DNA of 41,907 nucleotides, from contig CANQYW010000014.1 in assembly GCA_947628185.1 (NCBI GenBank), positions 1 to 41,907 of the forward strand. Direction: 5' to 3'. A model generated the notes under the pieces. That model was not told the origin of the DNA, searched no databases, and saw only the letters and a program-made list of their open reading frames with translations. Positions 1 through 8,651 of the stretch are shown piece after piece (positions within the stretch are counted from its first letter, which is position 1; each line of letters opens with the position of its first letter). The DNA comes from an uncultured Oscillospiraceae bacterium. Lineage in GTDB: Bacteria > Bacillota > Clostridia > Oscillospirales > Oscillospiraceae. Both the position numbers and the translations under genes were made by a program.

Positions 1-73
1 GCAGGGATGGCGGGACTCGAACCCACGAATGCAGGAGTCAAAGTCCTGTGCCTTACCACTTGGCGACATCCCT
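1..73 (-). tRNA. tRNA-Gln (TTG)
   Basis: Read on the minus strand, the sequence folds as a complete cloverleaf. The acceptor stem AGGGATG pairs with CATCCCT, the anticodon loop CTTTGAC gives anticodon TTG, and the T loop is TTCGAGT. The discriminator is G, as expected for glutamine tRNAs. The 3' end lies at the window edge, so the CCA end cannot be seen in full. It is the last of four co-directional tRNA genes. Confidence 0.93.
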
Positions 74-109
74 AAATCGACATAAATCAGGCCGGTGGTC
101 TTATTGACG

Positions 110-146
110 CTGACGCCGCCAAGCTAAGTAAAACCGGCGGCGTCAG
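110..146. other. Inverted repeat between tRNA-His and tRNA-Gln
   Basis: An 11-bp perfect stem (CTGACGCCGCC with GGCGGCGTCAG) encloses a 15-nt loop between two tRNA genes. No T-run follows on either strand, so a processing hairpin in the tRNA precursor or a weak pause site fits better than an intrinsic terminator. Confidence 0.5.
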
Positions 147-150
147 TGTG

Positions 151-227
<77 letters not shown>

Positions 228-252
228 CATATAGAAATCGGCGCTTAGAAAT

Positions 253-329
253 TGGCACGCCAAGAGGGACTCGAACCCCCGGCCTACTGCTTAGAAGGCA
301 GTTGCTCTATCCTGCTGAGCTATTGGCGC
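253..329 (-). tRNA. tRNA-Arg (TCT)
   Basis: The minus strand gives acceptor GCGCCAA paired with TTGGCGT, anticodon stem ACTGC/GCAGT and loop CTTCTAA with anticodon TCT, which reads AGA (and AGG by wobble). CCA is encoded (253-255). AGG is a common arginine codon in the surrounding genes. Confidence 0.95.
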
Positions 330-346
330 GTGTCCTCCGTGTGTGC

Positions 347-421
347 TGGAGCGGGTGATGGGAATCGAACCCACGTCCCCAGCTTGGAAGGCTGGTGCAC
401 TAGCCGTTGTGCTACACCCGC
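347..421 (-). tRNA. tRNA-Gly (TCC)
   Basis: The minus strand gives acceptor GCGGGTG paired with CACCCGC, anticodon stem CCAGC/GCTGG and loop CTTCCAA with anticodon TCC. The discriminator is T and CCA is encoded (347-349). It is the promoter-proximal gene of the four-tRNA cluster. Confidence 0.95.
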
Positions 422-451
422 GTCTACCCATCCTCTCAACACGGCCTAAGA

Positions 452-480
452 ATATTAACATAATTTATCCTGTTTGTCAA
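452..480 (-). promoter_or_regulatory. Promoter of the tRNA cluster
   Basis: On the minus strand a perfect -35 TTGACA (480-475) is followed after 17 nt by TAATAT (457-452). This would start transcription about 25 nt before tRNA-Gly. The AT-rich gap 422-559 also separates the tRNA cluster from the divergent pilus operon. Confidence 0.75.
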
Positions 481-500
481 ATGTTTTTCTCAAAAAACAT
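481..500. other. AT-rich inverted repeat upstream of pilB
   Basis: ATGTTTTT and AAAAACAT form an 8-bp arm inverted repeat in the 138-bp gap between the tRNA cluster and the pilus operon. It could be an operator or a weak terminator. I found no convincing plus-strand promoter for pilB here. Confidence 0.3.
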
Positions 501-559
501 TGGCTTATTAAAAAACTTCCCGAAAATCATCGGAGCGACTAAATAAGGGGCGAAACTTT

Positions 560-2221
560 ATGGCTTATATGAGACTGGGGGAGCTCCTTGTCTCCCAGGG
601 ACTCATAACAAATGAGGAGCTTGAGAGGGCCCTTGCGGACCAAGCTCTCTCACACCGGCGGCTCGGCCGGGAGCTGGTGGAGGCGGGGGCTCTGGGCGAG
701 GGGGAGCTCATGGAGGCCCTGGCGGAGCAGCTGGGGATAGGCTGGATAGACTTAACGGTAACGTCCGTCCCGCCGGAGGCCGCGGCGGCGCTGCCCCGTG
801 GGATAGCGGTGAGGCACTCTGTGGCGCCGGTCTCGGCGGGGGAGGGGGAACTCGCCCTCGCCATGGCGGACCCCCTCGACTTCACGGCGCTGGAGGAGGC
901 CGCTGCCGCCTCGGGCCGGAGGGTAGTGCCCCTGGCAGCCGTCCCCGGGGCGGTGGAGAAACTAATATTTGAGCTCTACGGCGGCGAGGACGCGGCGCGG
1001 GCCAGGGACTGCGCCGGAGGAGGGGAGGAGTCGCCGGTGCCGTGGCTCGTGGACTCCATAATAGAGCGGGCTCTGGGCGAGGGGGCCAGCGACCTACATT
1101 TTGAGCCCCGGGCCGGGGGCCTCGTTGTGCGGATGCGCGTGGAGGGGGAGCTCCGGCACCTCATGACGCTGCCCACCGAGCTCCAGGGGCAGGTAATATC
1201 CCGCCTCAAGGTGATGGGCGGGATGGACACCGCCGAGCGCCGGGGCCCCCAGGACGGGAGGGGGGACATCCTCTTCCGGGGGCGGCGGGTGGACCTCAGA
1301 TTCTCCACTCTGCCCACCATGTACGGCGAGAAGGCGGCGGTGCGGCTCTTGGACGCCGGGGCGCAACCCCTCACCGCCGGGGCCATCGGCCTTGCGGGGG
1401 AGGACCTCAGGAGGTTCCGGGCGCTTTTGCGTGGCGGCGGCGGGATGGTGCTCATCGTGGGGCCCACCGGCGCCGGGAAGTCCACCACCATGTACGCCAT
1501 GCTCCGGGAGCTTAGTTCACCGGAGGTAAATATCGTGACGCTGGAGGACCCCGTAGAGTACGGCGTGGAGGGGGTGAACCAGTCCCAGGTGACGGGCCTT
1601 GCGGGGATGACATTCGCCGGGGGCCTGCGCTCCATACTCCGGCAGGACCCGGACGTCATAGCCCTGGGGGAGATCCGCGACGGCGACACCGCCGGTGTGG
1701 CCCTCAGGGCGGCAATAACCGGGAGGCTGGTGCTATCCACCATGCACACCGGGGATGCCCTCTCCGCCGTTGAGAGGCTCCGGGACCTGGGGGCGGAGCC
1801 GTACCTAATAGCGGAGGCCCTGCGGGGCGTCATAGCCCAGAGGCTGGCGCGGAGGATATGCCCCTACTGCCGGGAGAGCTACACACCGAGCCCGGAGGAG
1901 GCGGAGGCCCTGGGGATCCGCTGGACGCCGGAGCTCGTCTTTTACCGGGGCAGAGGGTGCCCGGAGTGCCGCCACAGCGGTCTTCGGGGGAGGACGGCCA
2001 TATTTGAGATATTGACGGTTGACGGCGCCCTGCGGCGGGCCATATCTGAGAGCCGCCACCGGCAGGAGGCGGAGGGCGAGGCCGGCCGGGGCCGCCTCAC
2101 GACGCTGCTCTCGGGGGCGAGAAATCTTGTCCTCGGGGGCGTAATAAGCGCCGGTGAGGCCGTGCGGGCCTTGGGGCTGGGGGAGAGCGTATTGAGGAGT
2201 GATGCAGATGGCGAAGTTTAG
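560..2221 (+). CDS. pilB: Type IV pilus assembly ATPase PilB (GspE family)
   Basis: This is the cytoplasmic hexameric ATPase that powers pilus extension. Residues 1-140 form the N-terminal GspE/MshEN-like domain (LGELLVSQGLITNEELERAL). Walker A GPTGAGKST lies near residues 301-309, followed by the Asp box TLEDPVEY, the Walker B region DPDVIALGEIRD and the His box STMHTGDALSAVERL. The C-terminal zinc site has two CxxC pairs (CPYC, CPEC). The length of 553 aa is normal. The start follows AAGGGG by about 10 nt. It is the first gene of the pilus operon, and its end overlaps the start of pilC. The family is certain. PilB rather than GspE is chosen because the locus has pilM/N/O-like genes and no secretin gene. 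Confidence 0.95.
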   Translation: MAYMRLGELLVSQGLITNEELERALADQALSHRRLGRELVEAGALGEGELMEALAEQLGIGWIDLTVTSVPPEAAAALPRGIAVRHSVAPVSAGEGELALAMADPLDFTALEEAAAASGRRVVPLAAVPGAVEKLIFELYGGEDAARARDCAGGGEESPVPWLVDSIIERALGEGASDLHFEPRAGGLVVRMRVEGELRHLMTLPTELQGQVISRLKVMGGMDTAERRGPQDGRGDILFRGRRVDLRFSTLPTMYGEKAAVRLLDAGAQPLTAGAIGLAGEDLRRFRALLRGGGGMVLIVGPTGAGKSTTMYAMLRELSSPEVNIVTLEDPVEYGVEGVNQSQVTGLAGMTFAGGLRSILRQDPDVIALGEIRDGDTAGVALRAAITGRLVLSTMHTGDALSAVERLRDLGAEPYLIAEALRGVIAQRLARRICPYCRESYTPSPEEAEALGIRWTPELVFYRGRGCPECRHSGLRGRTAIFEILTVDGALRRAISESRHRQEAEGEAGRGRLTTLLSGARNLVLGGVISAGEAVRALGLGESVLRSDADGEV

Positions 2222-3410
2222 GTATGCCGCGAGGGGCGAGAAACTTGGACTTGTCCGGGGGTACCTGGAGGCCCCGGGGGAGTTTGAGGCGGCGGAGGAA
2301 CTAAATCGCCGGGGCCTCGCGGCGGTGTCCCTTCGGCGCTGCCGGGGGATATTTGAGCCGAGGGGGCCGGCTTTTGTGGGGGACAGGGTCCTCGCCGCCG
2401 TGGCGGGCGGGTTCCCCATCCTGCTGGGGGCCGGCCTCACTCTGCCGGAGGCCACGGAGCTCATGGCTGGGGAGTCCGTGAGCGGGAGACTGGGAGGCGT
2501 CCTTGCGGGGTGCGCCGGGGATATGGCGGCGGGGGAGACGCTATCCGGGAGCCTCCGCCGCCGGTGCCGGGCGATGCCGGAGGTATTTATTGAGACGCTT
2601 AGCGCCGGGGAGGAGTCCGGGACGGTGGCGGAGGCGTTCTCCGCCCTCAAGGAGCACCACCAGCGGCGCTACAGGACTATGCGGCGGGTGCGGGCAGCCC
2701 TCTGGTACCCGGCGCTCATAGCTGTGCTGGCCTTCGCAGTGGTGGGGATAGTCCTCGCCGTGCTGGGGCCCACTATGGAGGAGCTCTACCGGGGGATGGG
2801 GGAGGAGCTGCCCTGGGCGACACTGGCCCTCATGGGCGTCTCCCGGGCGATCAAGGGGAGTCTCCCGGAGATGGCCGCCGGGCTGATACTGGCAATATTG
2901 GGGTTTGCGGCGGCGGAGAGGTGCGGCCGGAGCCGGAGGTATCTCTCGGCATTGAGGCTGAGACTCCCCGCGGTTGGCAGGATAGCGAGGTACCAGGCGG
3001 CGGCCATGACCGCCAACACCATATCCGTGATGATGGCCGCCGGGGCGCCCCTCGATAGGTGCCTTGCCGTGGCCGGGAGGGCCGTGGGGGCAAGGTGCGT
3101 GGGGGATGAGCTCACGGAGTCGGCGGGACTCTTGACGGCCGGGGGGAGCCTTGGGGAGGCCCTGGGCCGGAGCCGTTACTTGCCCCCGGCGCTGGGGGAG
3201 CTGGCGGCGCTGGGGGAGAAAACCGGCACATTGTCAGACACACTCCGGGCGGCGGGGGACTATTATAGTAGCGAGGCGGCATCATCGGCCCAGGACGCCC
3301 TCACCATGCTGGAGCCGGTCATCACGGTGGCCATGGGGCTCTTAGTGGCGTTCATCCTGGTGGCGATATACGTGCCGATGTTCTACATGTACCGGGGGAT
3401 AGGCGCGTGA
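2208..3410 (+). CDS. pilC: Type IV pilus inner-membrane platform protein PilC (GspF family)
   Basis: This polytopic membrane protein links PilB to the growing pilus. Two GspF-type repeats are visible. The first begins near residue 65 (GDRVLAAVAGGFPILLGAGL) and ends in hydrophobic segments near residues 165-190. The second begins near residue 260 (AAMTANTISVMMAAGAPL) and ends in a C-terminal membrane segment (GLLVAFILVAIYVPMFYMY). Three in-frame starts compete: GTG 2199, ATG 2202 and ATG 2208. ATG 2208 is chosen because GAGGAG (2194-2199) then sits 8 nt upstream. The gene overlaps pilB by 14 nt, so translation is probably coupled. Confidence 0.92.
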   Translation: MAKFRYAARGEKLGLVRGYLEAPGEFEAAEELNRRGLAAVSLRRCRGIFEPRGPAFVGDRVLAAVAGGFPILLGAGLTLPEATELMAGESVSGRLGGVLAGCAGDMAAGETLSGSLRRRCRAMPEVFIETLSAGEESGTVAEAFSALKEHHQRRYRTMRRVRAALWYPALIAVLAFAVVGIVLAVLGPTMEELYRGMGEELPWATLALMGVSRAIKGSLPEMAAGLILAILGFAAAERCGRSRRYLSALRLRLPAVGRIARYQAAAMTANTISVMMAAGAPLDRCLAVAGRAVGARCVGDELTESAGLLTAGGSLGEALGRSRYLPPALGELAALGEKTGTLSDTLRAAGDYYSSEAASSAQDALTMLEPVITVAMGLLVAFILVAIYVPMFYMYRGIGA

Positions 3411-3455
3411 CGCCGCCCATCTGCGGCCCGATGGGGCCGAATGGAGGCTTTTAAA

Positions 3456-3914
3456 ATGAACGAGTACAGAACCAGACGCCCCGCCAGGAGCGGTTTCACC
3501 CTGGCGGAGCTGCTGGTGGTAATAGCGATAATCGCGATACTTGTGGCGATAGCGGTGCCGGTCTTCACCGGCTCACTGAGACAGGCCCAGCTCAGGACCA
3601 ACAGGGCCAACATGCGCACGGTGAAGGCGGCGGGCGTCACATACATCCTGGAGAACTGGGCGGCGGAGCCGTCGCCCATGTCCGCCGGGGCGGTGACCGG
3701 CTGGGTGGTGACGGCCCGGGTGGACGCCGGAGGCGACATCCACGACCTCAAGGTACAGGTGAACACCGGGGGGCTGAAACTCTCCGGGATATCCAAGACC
3801 GAGCCCGCCGGTGGCGAGGGGGACGTCATGACGGAGGATGAGGACGTGTCCCTCATATCGCCGGAGTACTATGTGCAGGTCATACTCACGGATATGGACC
3901 TTGAGATGGGGTGA
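3456..3914 (+). CDS. pilA: Major type IV prepilin (PilA-like)
   Basis: A class III signal is clear: basic leader MNEYRTRRPARSG, cleavage after Gly13, then FTLAELLVVIAIIAILVA with Glu at mature position 5. The mature protein is about 139 aa, a usual pilin size. ATG 3456 is preferred over ATG 3441 because GGAGG (3443-3447) lies 8 nt upstream of it and overlaps the upstream ATG. It is the shortest and most typical pilin of the operon and directly precedes pilD, so it is the best candidate for the main shaft subunit. Its C-terminal half is unique sequence without an obvious disulfide loop. Confidence 0.9.
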   Translation: MNEYRTRRPARSGFTLAELLVVIAIIAILVAIAVPVFTGSLRQAQLRTNRANMRTVKAAGVTYILENWAAEPSPMSAGAVTGWVVTARVDAGGDIHDLKVQVNTGGLKLSGISKTEPAGGEGDVMTEDEDVSLISPEYYVQVILTDMDLEMG

Positions 3915-3968
3915 GTTTGGGGGCCCTGCGGCCCCAGATCATGGACCCGGGGAGGTGCGGATGGAGCG

Positions 3969-4751
3969 ATGGGACCCGTTCCGGTGGGGGTCAGCCTCTA
4001 TTTTTACGCCCTGGCGGCGATCACCGGGGCGTCGGTGGGGAGCTTTGTGAACTGCGCGGCGCTGAGATACGCCCGGGGGGAGAGCTTCGCCCGGGGTAGA
4101 AGCCGCTGTCCGCTCTGCGGGCGGCGCCTCGGGGCCTGGGAGCTCATACCTCTTGTGAGTTACATCGCCCTTCGGGGCCGGTGCCGCGCCTGCGGGGGGA
4201 GGATATCCCCCAGGTACCCCGTGACGGAGGCGGCCCTGGCGGCGGCATTCGTCTCGGCGGTGTGGCGCTACGGGATAAGCGCGAGGACGGCGGAGTGCTG
4301 GCTGCTTTTCTCCCTCCTGCTGGCGGCGGCGCTCATCGACCTCGACACCATGGAGATACCCGACGGGCTGGAGATAGCCGGGGCGGCGGTTTTCCTCGCC
4401 TTCCTCCCGGCCCACGCCGGGAGCGCCGCGAGGCTCATCCTGGGGGTACTCACAAGCGCGACGCTGGGGTTTTCACTCCTGGCGCTCACCCTCATAATGG
4501 ACAGCGCTTTGGGGCGGGAGTCCCTTGGCGGCGGGGACATAAAGCTCATCGCGATGCTGGGGCTCTTCACCGGGCCCTGGGAGGGACTGATCCTCGTGAT
4601 AAACTCCTGCGTCATAGGTATTTTGATGGCCATCGCCGGGAGGGTGGGGGACATGGAGTTCCCCTTCGCCCCCTCCGTGGCGCTGGGCGCGTGGGTGACG
4701 GTGATATTCGGCGAGCAATTCGTCGAGAGGTTCTTGTGCCTATTTAAGTAA
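3969..4751 (+). CDS. pilD: Prepilin peptidase / N-methyltransferase PilD
   Basis: This A24 aspartic membrane peptidase removes the leader of the prepilins and methylates the new N-terminus. The N-terminal cytoplasmic loop carries the zinc motif CPLC...CRAC. The two catalytic aspartates are in LIDLDTMEIPD and GGGDIKL. About seven to eight hydrophobic segments follow. The length of 260 aa is normal. A GGGGAGG lies about 12 nt before ATG 3969, a somewhat long spacing, so the start is less certain. It serves all the prepilin-like genes of this operon. Confidence 0.93.
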   Translation: MGPVPVGVSLYFYALAAITGASVGSFVNCAALRYARGESFARGRSRCPLCGRRLGAWELIPLVSYIALRGRCRACGGRISPRYPVTEAALAAAFVSAVWRYGISARTAECWLLFSLLLAAALIDLDTMEIPDGLEIAGAAVFLAFLPAHAGSAARLILGVLTSATLGFSLLALTLIMDSALGRESLGGGDIKLIAMLGLFTGPWEGLILVINSCVIGILMAIAGRVGDMEFPFAPSVALGAWVTVIFGEQFVERFLCLFK

Positions 4752-4770
4752 AATTTTAAGGGGGCGCGGC

Positions 4771-5592
4771 GTGAGAGACGCGAGACTGGGCCTTGACATA
4801 GGCTCTACTAACCTTCACATGGCCCTTGTGGGCGGCGGCGGGCTCATTTTGGCCGCTACGGAGGCTCTGCCGGAGGACCGGGAGAGCGTGCCGGAGTTTA
4901 TAAGGGAGTGCCTGCGGCGCCACGGGGTGAAAACCAAGTCCTGCGGACTTCTGTTTCCGCCGGGGGACGTCCTGCGGCGGAGGTTCCGCGCGCCCCGCAT
5001 GAGCCGCCGGGAGGCGGCCTTCTATGTGCCCTTTGAGTTCCGGGACTTCACCGGGGGCGGGGAGGGGTATATTTATGACTACGCCGTCCTCGCCGAGGAC
5101 GGGGATGGTATGGAAGTCCTGGGGGCGGCGGCGCGGCTTACGACGCTTGAGGGGTACTCAAAACTGCTCCGGCGCGCCGGACTGCGCCTCGCCTCCGCCG
5201 TCCCGGCGGAGATGGCCTACACGGGGCTCCTCCGGGCCGCGAGAGATGTGGGCCACGGACACTGCATCCTGGACCTGGGGGCAAATGGCGCCAGGATGTA
5301 CTTCTTCGCGGGCCCGCGTTTTGAGCGCGGAAGGGTACTTGAGGGGCCGCCGGACCCACAGACATTGGCGGCGGAACTCCGGAGGGCCGTGAACTTCTGC
5401 AGGACCCAGGGGATGGACATCCGCCACATCCACCGCTGCGGCGGTGGTTGGACCGGGGAGCTCTCGGCGGAGATATCAGAGGCGCTGGGCATTGAGGTTC
5501 TGGGGGTCGAGGAACTTTTTCCCGGCGTGCCGGGGGAGCTCATGGAGGGGGCGTCCCTCGCAGCCGGGGCCGCCGGAGCGGCGTTATATTGA
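4771..5592 (+). CDS. pilM: PilM-like actin-fold pilus assembly protein
   Basis: The N-terminal LGLDIGSTNLHMAL is the phosphate-1 motif of the actin/FtsA/PilM fold, and a second nucleotide loop is visible as HCILDLGANGARMYFF near residues 165-180. In characterised systems PilM is a cytoplasmic protein that binds the N-terminal tail of PilN and connects the motor to the alignment complex. At 273 aa it is shorter than typical PilM (about 350 aa). The GTG start is supported by AAGGGGG 6-7 nt upstream. Its place just before the pilN- and pilO-like genes supports the name. Confidence 0.8.
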   Translation: MRDARLGLDIGSTNLHMALVGGGGLILAATEALPEDRESVPEFIRECLRRHGVKTKSCGLLFPPGDVLRRRFRAPRMSRREAAFYVPFEFRDFTGGGEGYIYDYAVLAEDGDGMEVLGAAARLTTLEGYSKLLRRAGLRLASAVPAEMAYTGLLRAARDVGHGHCILDLGANGARMYFFAGPRFERGRVLEGPPDPQTLAAELRRAVNFCRTQGMDIRHIHRCGGGWTGELSAEISEALGIEVLGVEELFPGVPGELMEGASLAAGAAGAALY

Positions 5593-5601
5593 GGAGGAGC
5601 T

Positions 5602-6135
5602 ATGGATTTTAGTAGATTTGCCCCGGCGGGGAAGGTAACGCTCAATTTGCGCCCTCGGGGCGCGGTTCTGCGGCGGGTGAGGGCCCTCGGGGCGCTGGCG
5701 CTGACGGTCATCATCCTCCTGCCGGTCCTCGCCCTCTGGGGCGCGGAGCTGCGGGGGGCCGAGGGGGAGCTCCGGGAGGCCCGGCGGGAGCTTGCGGATA
5801 TAGAGAACGCCTGCCGGGATTTCGGCGCGGTCCGGGAGCGGTACTCCATGTACACCCTGGCGGGCTACGACACCTCCCTCCCAGGGGAGGGGCCGGTGCT
5901 CGACCTATTGGAACGGCAGGTGTTCCCCCGGTGCGCCCTGAGGCGTTTCCAGATGTCCGGCGGGGTGCTGCGCCTCACGGTGGGGGACGTGACGCTCGGG
6001 GACCTCTCCGCCCTCGTCGGGGCCCTTGAGGGGGAGACGATGGTGGAGGACGTGGCCGTTGACTCCGCCGGGGGCGGCGAGGCCGAACTCACCGTGACGC
6101 TCCGGGACGCCGGGGGGACGGACACATGGGAGTGA
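5602..6135 (+). CDS. pilN: PilN-like pilus assembly protein
   Basis: A short cytoplasmic N-terminus (FAPAGKVTLNLRPR, resembling the PilM-binding NLLP-type tail), one membrane segment near residues 33-52 (ALALTVIILLPVLALWG), a coiled-coil stretch and a small ferredoxin-like C-terminal domain match PilN architecture. The start has GGAGGAG just upstream. It overlaps the next gene by 10 nt. Sequence identity to PilN is weak by eye, and the call depends partly on order. Confidence 0.72.
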   Translation: MDFSRFAPAGKVTLNLRPRGAVLRRVRALGALALTVIILLPVLALWGAELRGAEGELREARRELADIENACRDFGAVRERYSMYTLAGYDTSLPGEGPVLDLLERQVFPRCALRRFQMSGGVLRLTVGDVTLGDLSALVGALEGETMVEDVAVDSAGGGEAELTVTLRDAGGTDTWE

Positions 6136-6659
6136 CGCGGCGGGCGCTGAGCGGCGCTCTGGCCCTGGCAGCGCTCCTGGGGCTCTACCTCGTCGTGCTC
6201 CGCCGCCCGGTGAGGGGCACCCTTGAGGGGATACGGCAGGAGACGGCGGCGGTGGAGGGTGAGATCGAGAGCGCCCTGGCCGCCAGGGAGCGGTACGAGC
6301 TCATGGGGCGGGAGCTCCGGGGGCTCAGCGGAACTGAGGGCGGCGGCCCCATGCCGGAGTACGACAACCTCCCCGCCCTCGTGGCGGCGCTGGGGGAGGC
6401 GCTGGAGGGCACGGGGCCACGGCTCACATTTGACGACGTCATTTTCAGGGACGGCGCGGCAGTGCGGAGGATAAGGTTCAGTTTCAGCGCCGCAAGCTTT
6501 TCTGAGGCCCGGGAGGTGCTCGCAAGGCTCACCGGTACGGGCTTCAGGAGCCTACTGGAGGGGCTTTCCATAATTCCTGAGGAGGGGGACATTGAGAGCG
6601 GTGAGGTGCGTGTTTCAGGGACCATCACCTTCTACGAGACCTGCGGCGGAAGGGAGTGA
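6126..6659 (+). CDS. pilO: PilO-like pilus assembly protein
   Basis: One N-terminal membrane segment (residues 8-26), a helical stretch (residues 33-60) and an alpha/beta C-terminal domain give the same layout as the preceding PilN-like protein, as expected for a PilN/PilO pair that forms the membrane alignment complex. It is 177 aa. The call rests on topology and on its place between pilN and the minor pilins. Confidence 0.68.
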   Translation: MGVTRRALSGALALAALLGLYLVVLRRPVRGTLEGIRQETAAVEGEIESALAARERYELMGRELRGLSGTEGGGPMPEYDNLPALVAALGEALEGTGPRLTFDDVIFRDGAAVRRIRFSFSAASFSEAREVLARLTGTGFRSLLEGLSIIPEEGDIESGEVRVSGTITFYETCGGRE

Positions 6660-7869
6660 GCGGGGGTTCACGCTGCTGGAGACTCTGGTGGCTGTGGCCA
6701 TCGCGGCGGTGCTATTGGGGCTGGGGGCGGTGGACCTCCTCGCGGCGCGGCGGGAGCTACATCTCACGGCCCTCGATGAGAGCGCGAGGGACATATATAT
6801 GGCCGCCCAGAGCGCCCTCACGGGGCTGAAGGTCCGGGGCCTCATAGGCGGGCTCGGCGGGGCGGCGGCGGACGCCGAGGGAGAGATACTGTATTTTGAG
6901 AGCGGCGGCCCGGAGGCCGAGGCCCTTCTGCCGCCGGGGTCCATCCTTGAGGATGGGCACTACATAGTTGAGTATATGCCGGGGCCGGGGACGGTCTACG
7001 CGGTTCTATACGCCGAGGACCGGGAGACCCTTGACGCCTGGGGCCTTGAATGTCCCACCGGGCGCCGGGAGCGCCTTGGAGCCGGAATTGAGGTGGGATT
7101 TTACGGCGGCAAGGAGGTACATTGGCCGGAGGTGAGCCCCATGCCGCGCCCCGGGATAGAGGTTGAGAACGGCGAGGAGCTGAAAGTCACCGTTTTCGGC
7201 GACTTCTCCTCCGTGGAGCCGTCGGGGGGCGTGCGGGTAAAACTCACCTTCGAGGGGGCGGAGAGCGGCGGCACCCGGGAGCTCGACGTGACGCGGGAGC
7301 TTAGCGGCGGCATGGAGCTTGAGTACACGGCGGTGCTTGACAGCCTCCGTGAGGGTGAGAACTTTTACTCCATCTTCGGCCCGGAGTTCACCCCCGGCGA
7401 GGACGTGACGGTGAGGGTCACGGCCTACACGGAGGACGGCTCGCGCCTCCCGACCTCGACGGCGGCGACGGTGAACAGCCTCTTTGCCTACAAAGATGAG
7501 GACGGGACGGCGTACATAGCCTGCGGGCGGCACCTACAGAATCTGAGCGCCCAGGTCTCCCACATAGGGGGGATACCCGGGGCGCGGCAGATATGCCCCA
7601 TAGACTTTGCCGCCGGGGGCGGGGGAGAGCGGCCGGGCTGGGCGGAGGTCTACCCGGAGGGGAGCGGGTACATGGCCCTGCGGCCCATTGAGATAGAGTC
7701 CGGCGACTTCACATATGACGGCGGCGGGCTGGGGATAAGGAACATGCGTGAGGAGCCGGGGGCTGCGGGGGACTCTTCGGGACAGTCGTCTCCAGGGGCC
7801 GGGTGGAGCTTAAAAATATCGACATCATCGACCCCGCCATATTGGGGGCGGACATCTCCGGCGGGATAG
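6610..7869 (+). CDS. Large minor pseudopilin, 5' part of a frameshifted gene
   Basis: The prepilin signal GFTLLETLVAVAIAAVLLGL has Glu at mature position 5, so the product should enter the PilD pathway. A region of about 350 residues after the helix reads as beta-rich extracellular domain (ESGGTRELDVTRELSGGMEL). GTG 6610 is the most likely start (GGTGA 5 nt upstream); GTG 6601 and TTG 6592 are alternatives, and all overlap pilO. From about 7750 the frame turns into a low-quality tail (REEPGAAGDSSGQSS) and stops at 7869. The -1 frame, open from 7752, continues the expected glycine-rich repeat (GGLFGTVVSRGRVELKNIDI). The gene is therefore interrupted here. Confidence 0.75.
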   Translation: MFQGPSPSTRPAAEGSERGFTLLETLVAVAIAAVLLGLGAVDLLAARRELHLTALDESARDIYMAAQSALTGLKVRGLIGGLGGAAADAEGEILYFESGGPEAEALLPPGSILEDGHYIVEYMPGPGTVYAVLYAEDRETLDAWGLECPTGRRERLGAGIEVGFYGGKEVHWPEVSPMPRPGIEVENGEELKVTVFGDFSSVEPSGGVRVKLTFEGAESGGTRELDVTRELSGGMELEYTAVLDSLREGENFYSIFGPEFTPGEDVTVRVTAYTEDGSRLPTSTAATVNSLFAYKDEDGTAYIACGRHLQNLSAQVSHIGGIPGARQICPIDFAAGGGGERPGWAEVYPEGSGYMALRPIEIESGDFTYDGGGLGIRNMREEPGAAGDSSGQSSPGAGWSLKISTSSTPPYWGRTSPAG

Positions 7870-8651
7870 TCGGCATGGCCACGGGGGAGGAGGGGGCGTC
7901 GCTCATAATTGAGAACTGCCACGTCTACCTCGAGCGCCGGGACGCCCCGGGGCTGGAGGCGTCCCTCATTGGCGGCGGGATATTGGGATTGTCCTCATAC
8001 CTGCAGACGAGGATCCTGGGCTCCTCCGCCTCCGTGCCGGTGCGGGCGATAGACTATGTGGCCCACTCCGGGTCCTCTGGCTACCACGGCGTGGTGGGGG
8101 GCCTTGCGGGGATACTGGAGCGGGGCGAGATCTACGGCTCCTACGCCGCGGGGGAGCTCTCCGGCGTCATGGTGGGGGGCCTTGTGGGGGGCAACAACGT
8201 GGGCGGCGACGAGGGGACCGGGGATGTACATGTGGAGTGCTCCTACGCCGCCGGGACAGTCCTCTCCGCCTCCTCCACCGCCGCCGGGATCTGCGCCTCG
8301 GACATTACTCTCGGGGACGTCTACGCGGCTGTGCGGTACTCCGCGCCGTTCCCGCCGGAGGTCTACGGCGCGGCGCCGGGGGAGAGCGGCGGCGGGGCGC
8401 TATTTGTCACCGAGGAGGGGATGAGTTACGCCCCGGGCCAGGGCTCCGGCGTCACGGCGGCGGAGCTTGCGGGGTACTCCTTCTCATCAGGAAAACTCCG
8501 GGCCGGTACCGGGGAGGAGAACCCCACATACGCCGTCATGCCCTATAATTTATCGGCGGGGTGGCGGCCCCTGGGGCCGGAGTACCCCTACCCGATGCTC
8601 TGGCCCACCGGGGAGGGGCCCATGATACACCGGGGTGACTGGCTTGAGTGA
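7752..8651 (+). pseudogene. Glycine-rich GLUG-like C-terminal part of the pseudopilin (frameshifted)
   Basis: This frame has no start of its own at its true beginning; the first GTG (7803) lies inside the domain. It reads as GLUG-like repeats: GGLFGTVV, SGGIVGMATG, HGVVGGLAGI, GVMVGGLVGG, each followed by short polar beta strands. Such repeats occur in surface adhesins. It should be fused to the upstream pseudopilin through one extra G in the GGGGG run at 7758-7762, or through -1 slippage there. It may be a real mutation, a phase-variable tract or a sequence error. Confidence 0.7.

Noticed and set aside
252-546. Open frames over the tRNA genes (252-449 and 343-546)
   Set aside because: They run through clear tRNA genes and lack ribosome sites.
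422-559. Plus-strand promoter for the pilus operon
   Set aside because: No -10/-35 pair with reasonable match was found; TTGTCA at 474 lacks a -10 at proper spacing. Control may use another sigma factor.
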